NCBI RefSeq assembly: GCF_005876835.1
Contig: NZ_PPSW01000034.1
Span: forward strand, 1 to 64,000
DNA from: Pseudoalteromonas phenolica
GTDB taxonomy: Bacteria > Pseudomonadota > Gammaproteobacteria > Enterobacterales > Alteromonadaceae
DNA: 64,000 nt
Reading direction: 5' to 3'
The notes under the pieces were generated by a model. That model worked only from the letters and a program-made list of their open reading frames with translations, searched no databases and was not told the DNA's origin. Each line of letters begins with the position of its first letter. Positions within the stretch are counted from its first letter, which is position 1. Positions 50,406-58,701 of this stretch are shown piece after piece. Made by a program: the position numbers and the translations under genes.

Positions 50406-50637
50406 TGTTTTCTTCCTTGTCGTTTTTAACTGCTTTCTTAGCATGCTTATCAGATTCTGACTTCAATACTTTAGATGCTGTCTCAAGTGTATTTTTCTTA
50501 ACTTCTTTGATACTTGCGCTAATCGCATTTGAAATCAGATTACTAATTTCAGCTGTAATCGGGTTTTCATTAGCTTGTACTGAAGAAGCTGTGAATAATA
50601 CGGTGCTGATTAATGTTGCTTTAACTAGTGAGTTCAT
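50398..50637 (-). CDS. Small secreted charged protein of unknown function
   Basis: A 79-residue protein. Signal peptide about 1-22 (TLISTVLFTASSVQA) then an amphipathic, Lys/Glu-rich helical remainder ending KKAVKNDKEENNG. No known family. ATG 50637 follows AAAGGAG, so the longer in-frame start is rejected. It overlaps the start of a 38-residue membrane peptide, with which it may form a two-gene unit. Confidence 0.65.
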   Translation of the reverse strand: MNSLVKATLISTVLFTASSVQANENPITAEISNLISNAISASIKEVKKNTLETASKVLKSESDKHAKKAVKNDKEENNG

Positions 50638-50812
50638 GACGTTCTCCTTTGTATGATTAGTTAGTCGCAATAACTATTACAAAGGTTGTGCCAATAGATA
50701 AAAATAATTTAAGTCTTTGTTTTTATTTGGTTTAACTTTTTATAGAAAGTTGGTGAAAATAATGTTTGATTATTTTCACCAACATGAAGTGGTAAAAAAA
50801 ACTAAGTTTTAG

Positions 50813-51613
50813 TTAATCTTGCTCTAAAATTGAGTGCAGTAACTGCTTAACTACTTCAGGTTCAAAAGGTTTGTCGCATAATGCGTTAACACCAGACTGT
50901 GCAACGTTTGCAAGGTGAGTGTCATTGGCTTCAGATGTCACCATTAAGATAGGAATGTGTGAGTGCTCACCTGAGTTACGAATATGCTCAGCTAACTCTT
51001 GGCCATTCACATTTGGCATATTAAAGTCAGTGACAATGAGGTCAAACATCTGTTCATTTAAGAAGTTGATCGCTTGTTCACCATCTTCAGCTTCAGTAAA
51101 ACGGCTTGCACCTAAATTAGTTAGCACACGACGAATGTGATTTCTCGCCAGTCGAGAGTCATCAACAATAAGAATACGCAAATCTTGCACATCGTATAGT
51201 TCAAGCTCTAGCTCTTGCGGAGAAAGTAAGTCTAAGGTTGCATTGAGTGCGCGGCCAAGGTGCACCTTGGTGAAAGGCTTTGGCAAGATCGCCACCACAC
51301 CAGATTGCTTAAACGCTTCAAGCTGGGCTTTGCGAGTTTCACTTGAAACCAACATAAAAGGGATTGGCTGTTCGGGTTGGACTTCAGCAATATACTGTTG
51401 AATATCAAGGGCACTGCCATCACTTAAGTGTAGGCTTGAGATGACTAGGTCTGGCTTATGTTTTTCTAAAAAGCTTTTTGCAGAGTCTACGGTATCTGCA
51501 AAGTCGATGTTCGTTACGCCTTCAGATTCAAGCTCTTTTGCAATAATTTTTCTTTGCGTTGCTGAGGGCTCAACAAGCAGGATAGCGAGATCTGCACTGA
51601 GAAGCTCATTCAT
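50813..51613 (-). CDS. Double receiver-domain response regulator
   Basis: A 266-residue protein of two CheY-like receivers and no output domain. The second (about 145-264) is intact: VDD acidic pair, phospho-acceptor in LIVTDFNMPN, Lys in CDKPF. The first (about 8-125) has lost its phospho-acceptor: the position reads LVISSLHLSDG, and the acidic pair reads LVEPS, though its KPF motif remains. It probably works by protein contact, with only the second receiver phosphorylated. Start ATG 51613 is chosen over one six codons earlier because the conserved domain starts there. Partner kinase not in the window. Confidence 0.88.
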   Translation of the reverse strand: MNELLSADLAILLVEPSATQRKIIAKELESEGVTNIDFADTVDSAKSFLEKHKPDLVISSLHLSDGSALDIQQYIAEVQPEQPIPFMLVSSETRKAQLEAFKQSGVVAILPKPFTKVHLGRALNATLDLLSPQELELELYDVQDLRILIVDDSRLARNHIRRVLTNLGASRFTEAEDGEQAINFLNEQMFDLIVTDFNMPNVNGQELAEHIRNSGEHSHIPILMVTSEANDTHLANVAQSGVNALCDKPFEPEVVKQLLHSILEQD

Positions 51614-51707
51614 GATTAGTACTACTTTCAATTAACCAAAATAAGGACGTTAATGTAACTAATTAACATCCTATTATCTAGTTTGAAATGACTTTTTAAA
51701 GGGCAAA

Positions 51708-52262
51708 TTAGCGTCTGTAAATATCAGATTCGGGAATATCAATTAAAATCAACACTGCGCCTTTGCCACCATATTCAAGAGGAGCTTGATGCATTGCTAA
51801 AATATCTGGGTGCTGAACCAAATACTGTGGCACTTTATGTCTGAGGATATGTTCACCAATACCATGAACAACACAGGCACAATAATGGTGTTGTTTTTTA
51901 CAGGCATGGATCAAAGCAGCCAACTCTTCTTTTGCGCTGTCTTTACTTAAGCCGTGCAAATCTAAAATTAACTCAGGCGCAATATCGCCACGTCGTAATT
52001 GCTTGGCTAAAAACTTATCAGCGCCTTCACGCACATAATTTACTGTGCCATGGGTGTCGATGTCTGGGATATATTCGTCAGAAAAATAAAACTCTGCTTT
52101 GTGTTGCTTAGTTTGTTCAGCAACAACTTTGCCTTTAAACGGGGTGTTATCACGTTTAAATTGTACAGTATCTTGCTTTATCTTTGTGGCACCAGAAATT
52201 GACTGACGAAATAGGTCGATGTCGTCGTCTTGCATGCTTATGTGTGATTTATCTTTGTTCAT
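51708..52262 (-). CDS. smrB: Ribosome-rescue endonuclease SmrB
   Basis: A 184-residue protein with an N-terminal helical extension and a C-terminal Smr domain (about 98-175). LDLHGLSKDSAKEEL and VVHGIGEHILRHKV are the two signature motifs. SmrB cleaves mRNA between collided ribosomes, feeding tmRNA rescue. The divergent arrangement with prmB-aroC is conserved across gammaproteobacteria, which supports the call. Confidence 0.93.
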   Translation of the reverse strand: MNKDKSHISMQDDDIDLFRQSISGATKIKQDTVQFKRDNTPFKGKVVAEQTKQHKAEFYFSDEYIPDIDTHGTVNYVREGADKFLAKQLRRGDIAPELILDLHGLSKDSAKEELAALIHACKKQHHYCACVVHGIGEHILRHKVPQYLVQHPDILAMHQAPLEYGGKGAVLILIDIPESDIYRR

Positions 52263-52351
52263 TGGCGCATTCTAAATAAAAAAAGCATAAAAACCTAGCT
52301 GAAAAACGGCTACAATGGCAGCAGAATTATTGTCAAATTATTGAGTACCGT

Positions 52352-53287
52352 ATGACAGAGTTACAAATTACAGATGAGTTGGCGCAAGAAGCGTGTTCTG
52401 AACTATTCACGATTCAAGACTGGTTACGTTGGACAACGACGCAGTTTGTGAATAATGGGCTGTTTTACGGTCATGGTACCGACAATGCCTGGGATGAAGC
52501 CGTAAGCCTTGTTTTACCCGTTTTAAACTTGCCATTAGATACCCCAAAAGAGTTATTAAATGCGCGTTTAACCAGTAGCGAAAAACAACATTTAATGGGT
52601 TATATCTTAGCGCGTGTAAATGACAGAACGCCGGTTCCATATCTGACTAATCAGGCTTGGTTTGGCGGTTTGCCTTTTTATGTAGACGAGAGGGTACTTG
52701 TTCCACGTTCGCCATTTGCTGAAATGATCAAAAAGCAATTTGCACCTTGGGTCACAGAGCCTACAAAAGTAACGCGTATTCTCGATATGTGTACTGGCTC
52801 TGCATGTATTGCGATTGCATTGGCAAAAGCGTTTGAACATGCGCAAGTAGATGCGGTTGATATCTCTTTTGATGCTCTAGAAGTGGCAGATATCAATATT
52901 ACTGAGCACATGATGCAAGAGCAGGTGTTTGCGATCCAATCTGATGTATTCAGTGGTGTACCGGGTCAGAAGTATGACCTAATCGTGGCGAACCCGCCGT
53001 ATGTTGATGCGGAAGATATGTCTGATTTACCAGAAGAATTCCACCATGAACCAGAGCTTGGTTTAGCATCGGGTGAAGATGGCTTAGATGTGACTCGTGT
53101 TATTTTGCAAGAAGCGGCGGAACATCTAACTGATAACGGTTTGTTATTTGTTGAAGTAGGTAACTCTATGGTACATATGGATGCACTATATCCAAACGCG
53201 CCATTTACATGGTTAGAGTTTGAACATGGTGGATTAGGCGTGTTTATGATCTCAAAACAACAACTCGTCGAGTATTTTGCTGATTAA
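52352..53287 (+). CDS. prmB: Ribosomal protein L3 glutamine methyltransferase
   Basis: A 311-residue SAM-dependent N5-glutamine methyltransferase of the HemK/PrmB family that modifies ribosomal protein uL3. SAM motif LDMCTGSACIAIALA near 146-160 and catalytic NPPY (214-217) in VANPPYVDAEDM. Located directly before aroC, as in E. coli and relatives, which distinguishes it from PrmC. Confidence 0.95.
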   Translation: MTELQITDELAQEACSELFTIQDWLRWTTTQFVNNGLFYGHGTDNAWDEAVSLVLPVLNLPLDTPKELLNARLTSSEKQHLMGYILARVNDRTPVPYLTNQAWFGGLPFYVDERVLVPRSPFAEMIKKQFAPWVTEPTKVTRILDMCTGSACIAIALAKAFEHAQVDAVDISFDALEVADINITEHMMQEQVFAIQSDVFSGVPGQKYDLIVANPPYVDAEDMSDLPEEFHHEPELGLASGEDGLDVTRVILQEAAEHLTDNGLLFVEVGNSMVHMDALYPNAPFTWLEFEHGGLGVFMISKQQLVEYFAD

Positions 53288-53337
53288 ATTCAATTGTTAA
53301 TCAGTTTTTTAAATGTCATTTGGAATGAGGGTGAATA

Positions 53338-54441
53338 ATGGCAGGTAATAGCATTGGCCAACTTTTTAAGGTCAGTACCTTTGGTGAAAGCCATGGGGTA
53401 GCATTGGGGGGCGTTGTTGATGGCGTACCCGCAGGACTAGAGTTAACAGAAGCGGATATGCAGTTCGACCTAGACAGACGTAAACCAGGTCAAAGCCGTT
53501 ATACCACGCAAAGGCGTGAAGGTGATGAAATTAAAATTTTATCGGGCGTTTTTGAAGGTAAAACGACAGGAACTAGTATTGGTCTGTTAATTGAAAATAC
53601 CGATCAACGTTCGAAAGATTACAGTAAAATTTCTGAAGTGTTTCGTCCTGGTCATGGTGATTACACATATTGGCACAAATACGGTCACCGTGATTATCGT
53701 GGTGGCGGTCGCTCTTCAGCGCGTGAAACTGCAATCCGTGTTGCTGCAGGTGCCATTGCTAAAAAGTATCTAAAGCAATTTCATGGTATTGAGGTTAATG
53801 CTTGTTTATCACAATTGGGTCCTATCAAAGCTGAAAAGTTTGATTGGTCAGTGGTAGAAACAAACCCATTCTTTTTTCCAGATGACACAAAATTAGAGTC
53901 GCTAGACGAATATATGCGCGATTTGAAAAAGCAGGGCGACTCTATTGGTGCGAAAGTGACAGTAGTCGCGAAAAATGTGCCTGTTGGGTTAGGCGAGCCT
54001 GTATTCGACCGACTCGATGCTGAAATAGCCCATTCATTAATGAGTATTAATGCGGTTAAAGGCGTAGAGATTGGCGATGGTTTTGATGTGATAGAGCAGA
54101 AGGGCTCTGAGCATCGTGATGAGTTAACACCAGAAGGTTTTACCAGCAATCACGCAGGAGGCGTATTAGCCGGTATTTCTACAGGACAAGATATTGTCGC
54201 ATCGATTGCATTAAAGCCAACCTCGAGTATTACCATACCGGGGCAAAGTATTAATACGCAAAACGAGTCAGTAGAGATGATCACCAAGGGCCGTCACGAC
54301 CCATGTGTCGGTATTCGTGCTATTCCAATTGCGGAAGCCATGTTAGCCATTACTTTAATGGATCATTTATTGAGGCAGCGAGGTCAAAACCCGCATGTTA
54401 ATCTTGAGCATGGGCCTATTCCAGCTCAGAAACCTGTATAA
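53338..54441 (+). CDS. aroC: Chorismate synthase
   Basis: Final enzyme of the shikimate pathway, converting EPSP to chorismate with reduced FMN. At 367 residues it has the standard length. Signatures: FGESHGVALGGVVDG near 15-29, HGDYTYWHKYG near 106, GRSSARETAIRVAAGAIAKK near 125-145, and DPCVGIRAIPIAEAM near the C-terminus. Follows prmB by 50 bases in a likely operon. Confidence 0.97.
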   Translation: MAGNSIGQLFKVSTFGESHGVALGGVVDGVPAGLELTEADMQFDLDRRKPGQSRYTTQRREGDEIKILSGVFEGKTTGTSIGLLIENTDQRSKDYSKISEVFRPGHGDYTYWHKYGHRDYRGGGRSSARETAIRVAAGAIAKKYLKQFHGIEVNACLSQLGPIKAEKFDWSVVETNPFFFPDDTKLESLDEYMRDLKKQGDSIGAKVTVVAKNVPVGLGEPVFDRLDAEIAHSLMSINAVKGVEIGDGFDVIEQKGSEHRDELTPEGFTSNHAGGVLAGISTGQDIVASIALKPTSSITIPGQSINTQNESVEMITKGRHDPCVGIRAIPIAEAMLAITLMDHLLRQRGQNPHVNLEHGPIPAQKPV

Positions 54442-54454
54442 GGTTTACAGAAAC

Positions 54455-54485
54455 AAAAAACGCCACTAAAAAGTGGCGTTTTTTT
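54455..54485. terminator. Bidirectional terminator
   Basis: AAAAAACGCCAC / GTGGCGTTTTTT around TAAAAA, between aroC and convergent folD. Confidence 0.9.
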
Positions 54486-54497
54486 GGGTAACAACGT

Positions 54498-55352
54498 TTA
54501 GCTGTTGTATTTTTCGCAAGCTTCAAGGGTATTTTCAATTAAGCTTGCTACAGTCATAGGACCAACACCACCTGGAACAGGGGTGATAAAGCTCGCTTTT
54601 TCTTCAGCGATACCGTACTGCACATCACCGACTAGTTTACCTGACTCTAAACGGTTAATACCTACATCGATCACGATAGCACCTTCTTTAACCCAGTCAC
54701 CTGGAATAAATTCAGGCTTACCGACTGCAACAACAAGTAAGTCAGCGCGACGAACATGTGCTTCTAGATCTTGAGTGAATTTGTGGCAAACCGTCGTAGT
54801 ACAACCAGCAAGTAATAGTTCTAGTGACATTGGACGGCCAACGATATTTGAAGCGCCCACCACAACTGCATGCATACCTTTGTATCTCACGCCCGTTGAG
54901 TCAAGCAAAGTGATAATACCTTTTGGTGTGCAAGGACGAAGTGCTGGCATACGTTGCGCTAGGCGACCAACATTGTAAGGATGGAAACCATCTACATCTT
55001 TATGCGGTGTAATACGTTCAAGTACTTTTTCTGCGTCTAATCCTTCTGGCAGAGGTAATTGCACCAGAATGCCATCGACTTCTGGATCATTATTTAGCGT
55101 GTCTACTAATTCAAGTAGTTCTGTTTCTGTGGTGTCGCCTGGTAAATCGTAAGATTTAGAGACAAAACCCACTTCTTCACAGGCTTTACGTTTTGAACCT
55201 ACGTAAACTTGGCTAGCAGGATCTTGGCCTACTAAAACTACTGCAAGACCAGGCGCTCGTAAACCTTGTTCTACTCGCTCAGCAACACGCTGTGCAACAT
55301 TAGTACGAACTTGTTTGGCGATTGCCTTTCCATCAATTATGTTTGCCGTCAT
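54498..55352 (-). CDS. folD: Bifunctional methylenetetrahydrofolate dehydrogenase/cyclohydrolase
   Basis: A 284-residue one-carbon enzyme interconverting 5,10-methylene-, methenyl- and 10-formyl-THF with NADP. Catalytic Lys lies in YVGSKRKACEEVG; VDGILVQLPLP, TPKGII, the dinucleotide-binding VVGASNIVGRPM and TPVPGGVGPMTV are all present. ATG 55352 (AAGGTC upstream) gives the standard MTANIIDGK start; the 14-codon extension is rejected. Confidence 0.97.
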   Translation of the reverse strand: MTANIIDGKAIAKQVRTNVAQRVAERVEQGLRAPGLAVVLVGQDPASQVYVGSKRKACEEVGFVSKSYDLPGDTTETELLELVDTLNNDPEVDGILVQLPLPEGLDAEKVLERITPHKDVDGFHPYNVGRLAQRMPALRPCTPKGIITLLDSTGVRYKGMHAVVVGASNIVGRPMSLELLLAGCTTTVCHKFTQDLEAHVRRADLLVVAVGKPEFIPGDWVKEGAIVIDVGINRLESGKLVGDVQYGIAEEKASFITPVPGGVGPMTVASLIENTLEACEKYNS

Positions 55353-55703
55353 GATTGACCTTATTGGGGTTATAAACTTGAACGAATCATACAAAGTGTA
55401 TTTATGGGGTTACTTTGTATCTAGTCACAATCAACCGATTGCAACACTAAGTGCGTATTTTCTCAGAAATGCCTTAATTCGCCAAGGTAAGAATCATCTT
55501 TATAGTAATATATACTTTTATACACAAAGTAAAAATTACTGAAAACTGTTTGTTTTTCATCATTTCTTGCTATTTATTCATCATTTTGAAGTAAAAATAG
55601 GCAGTTGAAATATTTTCTAAAAAAAATGTTTGACCTCAATCGGTCAAATCACTATTATGCACCCCGTTGTCAACGAGGACTCTCGGAGATAGCAAAATGG
55701 TAT
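55353..55703. other. Intergenic region between folD and the tRNA operon
   Basis: 351 bases: the folD leader on the minus strand, AT-rich DNA, and the tRNA operon promoter at 55630-55658 with about 45 bases of 5' leader. Confidence 0.6.
55630..55658 (+). promoter_or_regulatory. Stringent-type promoter of the tRNA Pro-Arg-His-Pro-Pro operon
   Basis: TTGACC (55630-55635), 17-base spacer, TATTAT (55653-55658), then GC-rich discriminator GCACCCCG. TTGACC-TCAATC-GGTCAA also makes a 6-bp dyad across the -35. Confidence 0.75.
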
Positions 55704-55780
55704 CGGCGATTAGCGCAGTTTGGTAGCGCACTTGGTTTGGGTCCAAGGGGTCGCAGGTTCAAATCCTGCATCGCCGACCA
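55704..55780 (+). tRNA. tRNA-Pro(UGG)
   Basis: 77 nt with encoded CCA; anticodon TGG in TTTGGGT loop. First gene of a five-tRNA operon; identical to the copies at 56022 and 56123. Confidence 0.98.
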
Positions 55781-55826
55781 CTTTTAAAATAAGAAAAGTA
55801 GCATTTTTGATGTTTACTTCGAGTTT

Positions 55827-55903
<77 letters not shown>

Positions 55904-55927
55904 TTCTTATTTTAGTCCCTATGTAGT

Positions 55928-56004
55928 GGCGGCTGTAGCTCAGTTGGTAGAGCCCTGGATTGTGATTCCGGTTGTCGTGGGTTCGAGCCCCATCAGTCGC
56001 CCCA
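55928..56004 (+). tRNA. tRNA-His(GUG)
   Basis: 77 nt including the extra 5' G(-1) opposite C73 that marks tRNA-His; anticodon GTG in TTGTGAT loop; encoded CCA. Confidence 0.98.
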
Positions 56005-56021
56005 TCTACATACTCTTTTAT

Positions 56022-56098
56022 CGGCGATTAGCGCAGTTTGGTAGCGCACTTGGTTTGGGTCCAAGGGGTCGCAGGTTCAAATCCTGCATCGCCGACCA
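56022..56098 (+). tRNA. tRNA-Pro(UGG)
   Basis: Second identical tRNA-Pro copy, 77 nt, encoded CCA. Confidence 0.98.
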
Positions 56099-56122
56099 CT
56101 TCTCAAAAAATATATTTATTGT

Positions 56123-56199
56123 CGGCGATTAGCGCAGTTTGGTAGCGCACTTGGTTTGGGTCCAAGGGGTCGCAGGTTCAAATCCTGCATCGCCGACCA
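56123..56199 (+). tRNA. tRNA-Pro(UGG)
   Basis: Third identical tRNA-Pro copy, 77 nt, encoded CCA; last of the cluster. Confidence 0.98.
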
Positions 56200-56454
56200 T
56201 CTTATCTTCTCTCTTTTTAGTCATCTTTTAATCAGTCAGTCTGTTATTCACCATTTATTTACCTTCATAGCTCGACTACAGCAATGAATCGGTTATAATG
56301 CCGCGTCTATTGTTTAACATAGCGCCCAGTAGGGCAGGCAACAAGATTGTCTAATAGGGTTAAATACACGTATTGCGTTTTTAACTAAGCTAATTAGTGC
56401 AACTTGTTTCTAAGGAAGGCGCATTGGCGCCAAAAATGAAGATTGAGGTAAATC

Positions 56455-57759
56455 ATGCAAGTTTCTGTTGAGACGACTCAAGGCCTTGAGCGCCGTCTGA
56501 CTATCACCGTTCCTGCAGAGAACGTTGAGACTGAAGTTAAAAAACGCTTACAACAACTGTCTAGAACTCAGCGTATCGATGGTTTCCGTCCAGGTAAGGT
56601 ACCAGTAAAAGTAATCGCTAAGCGTTACGGTGCAGCTGTACGTCAAGAAGTTGCTGGCGATATCATGCAACGCAACTACATCGAAGCAATTGTTTCTGAA
56701 AAGCTAAACCCAGCTGGTGCACCTGCGTTCGCACCTAAGTCTTTAGAAGAAGGCAAAGAGCTAGTATTCGAAGCAACTTTTGAAGTTTACCCAGAAGTTG
56801 AACTAAAAGACCTTGAGCAAATCGCTGTTGAAAAGCCAGTTGTTGATGTAACTGACGAAGACCTAGCTAACATGCTAGAAACACTTCGTAAGCAACACGC
56901 TACTTGGACTGAAAGCGATGCAGCTGCTGGCGAAAACGACCGTGTAACAGTTGATTTCCTAGGTACTGTTGACGGTGAAGAGTTCGAAGGCGGTAAAGCT
57001 GAAGATTTCCCTCTAGAGCTAGGTCAAGGTCGTATGATCCCTGGTTTCGAAGACGGTATCGTTGGTAAAAAAGCAGGCGAAGAAGTTGTTGCTGATGTAA
57101 CTTTCCCTGAAGAGTACCACGCTGAAAACCTAAAAGGTAAGCCTGCTCAATTCACTATCACTGTGAAGAAAGTAGAAGTTCAAGAACTTCCTGAGCTAAA
57201 CGATGAATTCGCAACTAAGTTTGGTGTTGCTGAAGGTGGCGTTGACGCACTTAAAGAAGAAGTTAAAAAGAACATGTCTCGTGAGCTTACTCAAGCAGTT
57301 AAAGCGAACGTTAAAGATCAAGCTATCAAAGGTCTTTTAGAGACTAACGAAGTTGAAGTGCCTAAGTCACTTATCGACCAAGAAATCGATGCGCTTCGTC
57401 AACAAGCGGCACAACGTTTTGGCGGCGACGCGCAAAACATGCCTGAGCTACCAGCTGAGCTTTTCCACGAGCAAGCAGTAACTCGCGTTAAGACAGGTTT
57501 ACTTCTTGGTGAAGTGATCAAGTCAAACGACATCCAAGTTGATGACGCTAAAGTTGAAGAGCTAATTGCATCAGTTGCATCTGCGTACGAAGATCCAAGT
57601 GAAGTAGTTGCATACTACAAATCAAACGATCAAATGATGCAGCAAATGCGTAACGTAGCTATGGAAGAACAAGCTGTTGAAGCGATTCTTGCAAAAGCTG
57701 CAGTGACTGACGTTGAAAAAGCATTCGACGACATCATGAATCCACAGCAAGGTGCTTAA
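56455..57759 (+). CDS. tig: Trigger factor
   Basis: Ribosome-bound chaperone and peptidyl-prolyl isomerase. 434 residues in three parts: ribosome-binding N-domain (about 1-115) with signature GFRPGKVP at 43-50, FKBP-type isomerase domain (about 150-245, NDRVTVDFLGTVDGEEFEGG), and a helical C-domain. Codon use is highly optimised, fitting an abundant protein. TATAAT at 56294-56299 followed by GC-rich sequence is a likely -10. First of the conserved tig-clpP-clpX-lon-hupB-ppiD cluster. Confidence 0.97.
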   Translation: MQVSVETTQGLERRLTITVPAENVETEVKKRLQQLSRTQRIDGFRPGKVPVKVIAKRYGAAVRQEVAGDIMQRNYIEAIVSEKLNPAGAPAFAPKSLEEGKELVFEATFEVYPEVELKDLEQIAVEKPVVDVTDEDLANMLETLRKQHATWTESDAAAGENDRVTVDFLGTVDGEEFEGGKAEDFPLELGQGRMIPGFEDGIVGKKAGEEVVADVTFPEEYHAENLKGKPAQFTITVKKVEVQELPELNDEFATKFGVAEGGVDALKEEVKKNMSRELTQAVKANVKDQAIKGLLETNEVEVPKSLIDQEIDALRQQAAQRFGGDAQNMPELPAELFHEQAVTRVKTGLLLGEVIKSNDIQVDDAKVEELIASVASAYEDPSEVVAYYKSNDQMMQQMRNVAMEEQAVEAILAKAAVTDVEKAFDDIMNPQQGA

Positions 57760-57792
57760 TAAGTCATTGACTTAAAGCTTTGCTAACGATTT

Positions 57793-57834
57793 AATGGCTC
57801 GTGATACTCTTATTGAGGATCCGAGCCATTTTAC
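57793..57834 (+). terminator. Hairpin between tig and clpP
   Basis: AATGGCTCG (57793-57801) pairs with CGAGCCATT (57822-57830), followed by TTACTTTC. Long loop and weak T-run suggest an attenuator or partial terminator. Confidence 0.5.
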
Positions 57835-57903
57835 TTTCTGTAGGTAAAATATCCGCAAAACGCAGCGCCAGAGATTTTGGCGGCTCCTAAGGAATGAATA
57901 ACA

Positions 57904-58521
57904 ATGAATGATGGTATGTTTGATCCACTTAATGCATTAGTCCCTATGGTTGTTGAGCAAACAGCGAAAGGTGAACGCTCTTTTGACATTTATTCACGTC
58001 TTTTAAAAGAACGTATTATTTTCTTAACTGGACAAGTTGAAGACCACATGGCAAACCTTATTGTGGCGCAACTATTATTCTTAGAATCTGAAAGTCCTGA
58101 TAAAGATATTTATTTATACATTAACTCGCCAGGCGGTTCGGTAACGGCGGGTATGTCTATTTATGACACTATGAATTTCATCAAACCTGATGTAAGTACG
58201 GTATGTGTTGGCCAAGCTGCGAGCATGGGCGCATTCTTACTGTCAGGTGGTGCAAAAGGTAAACGTTACTGCTTACCGAACTCTCGCGTGATGATCCACC
58301 AACCATTAGGTGGCTTCCAAGGTCAGGCGTCTGATTTTGAAATTCATGCAAAAGAGATTTTATCTATCAAAGAAAAACTAAATCGTTTAATGGCTGATCA
58401 CACAGGCCAAGAATACGAAAAAGTAGCACACGACACAGACCGTGATAACTTTATGACTGCAGAGCAGGCACTAGATTATGGTCTAATCGATGCAGTTCAC
58501 ACTCGCAGAGATTTAAAATAA
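57904..58521 (+). CDS. clpP: ATP-dependent Clp protease proteolytic subunit
   Basis: A 205-residue serine peptidase that forms the double heptamer chamber used by ClpX and ClpA. Catalytic Ser107 in GQAASMGAFLL, His132 in MIHQPLGG, Asp near 181 in DTDRDNFM. Short N-terminal propeptide as in E. coli. clpX follows 180 bases later in the same direction. Confidence 0.97.
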   Translation: MNDGMFDPLNALVPMVVEQTAKGERSFDIYSRLLKERIIFLTGQVEDHMANLIVAQLLFLESESPDKDIYLYINSPGGSVTAGMSIYDTMNFIKPDVSTVCVGQAASMGAFLLSGGAKGKRYCLPNSRVMIHQPLGGFQGQASDFEIHAKEILSIKEKLNRLMADHTGQEYEKVAHDTDRDNFMTAEQALDYGLIDAVHTRRDLK

Positions 58522-58701
58522 GTTATAATTCCAATCATCAATATTTCTCAAAATTGATCATTTATTTAAGATTATTGGTATAAATCAGGGCAAAGTTAAT
58601 TTGCCCTATGTTAACTATGCTAATTTTTAGATTCTTTGATATAGTTAACAACATGATTATTGTTATCTAGAGCAGATAACGCAAAACGATGAGGTAGCTG
58701 A
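58522..58701 (+). promoter_or_regulatory. clpP-clpX spacer with small repeats
   Basis: 180 bases. The left half is a short ATACCAAT-type dyad element (58526-58583). GTTATCT-AGAGC-AGATAAC (about 58661-58679) is a perfect 7-bp dyad just before clpX and may be an operator. A separate clpX promoter is plausible. Confidence 0.4.
58526..58583. repeat. Short dyad repeat related to the ATACCAAT family
   Basis: Ends read TTATAATTCCAATCATCAA and, on the other strand, TTATACCAATAATCTTA. On the minus strand the order ATACCAAT...TAAATAA...TTTTGAGA follows the first 45 bases of the repeats at 28.0 and 43.5 kb. Likely a solo end or decayed copy. Confidence 0.5.

Noticed and set aside
55315..55542. 75-codon ORF overlapping the folD start
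   Set aside because: Antisense to folD, no ribosome site, unremarkable translation.
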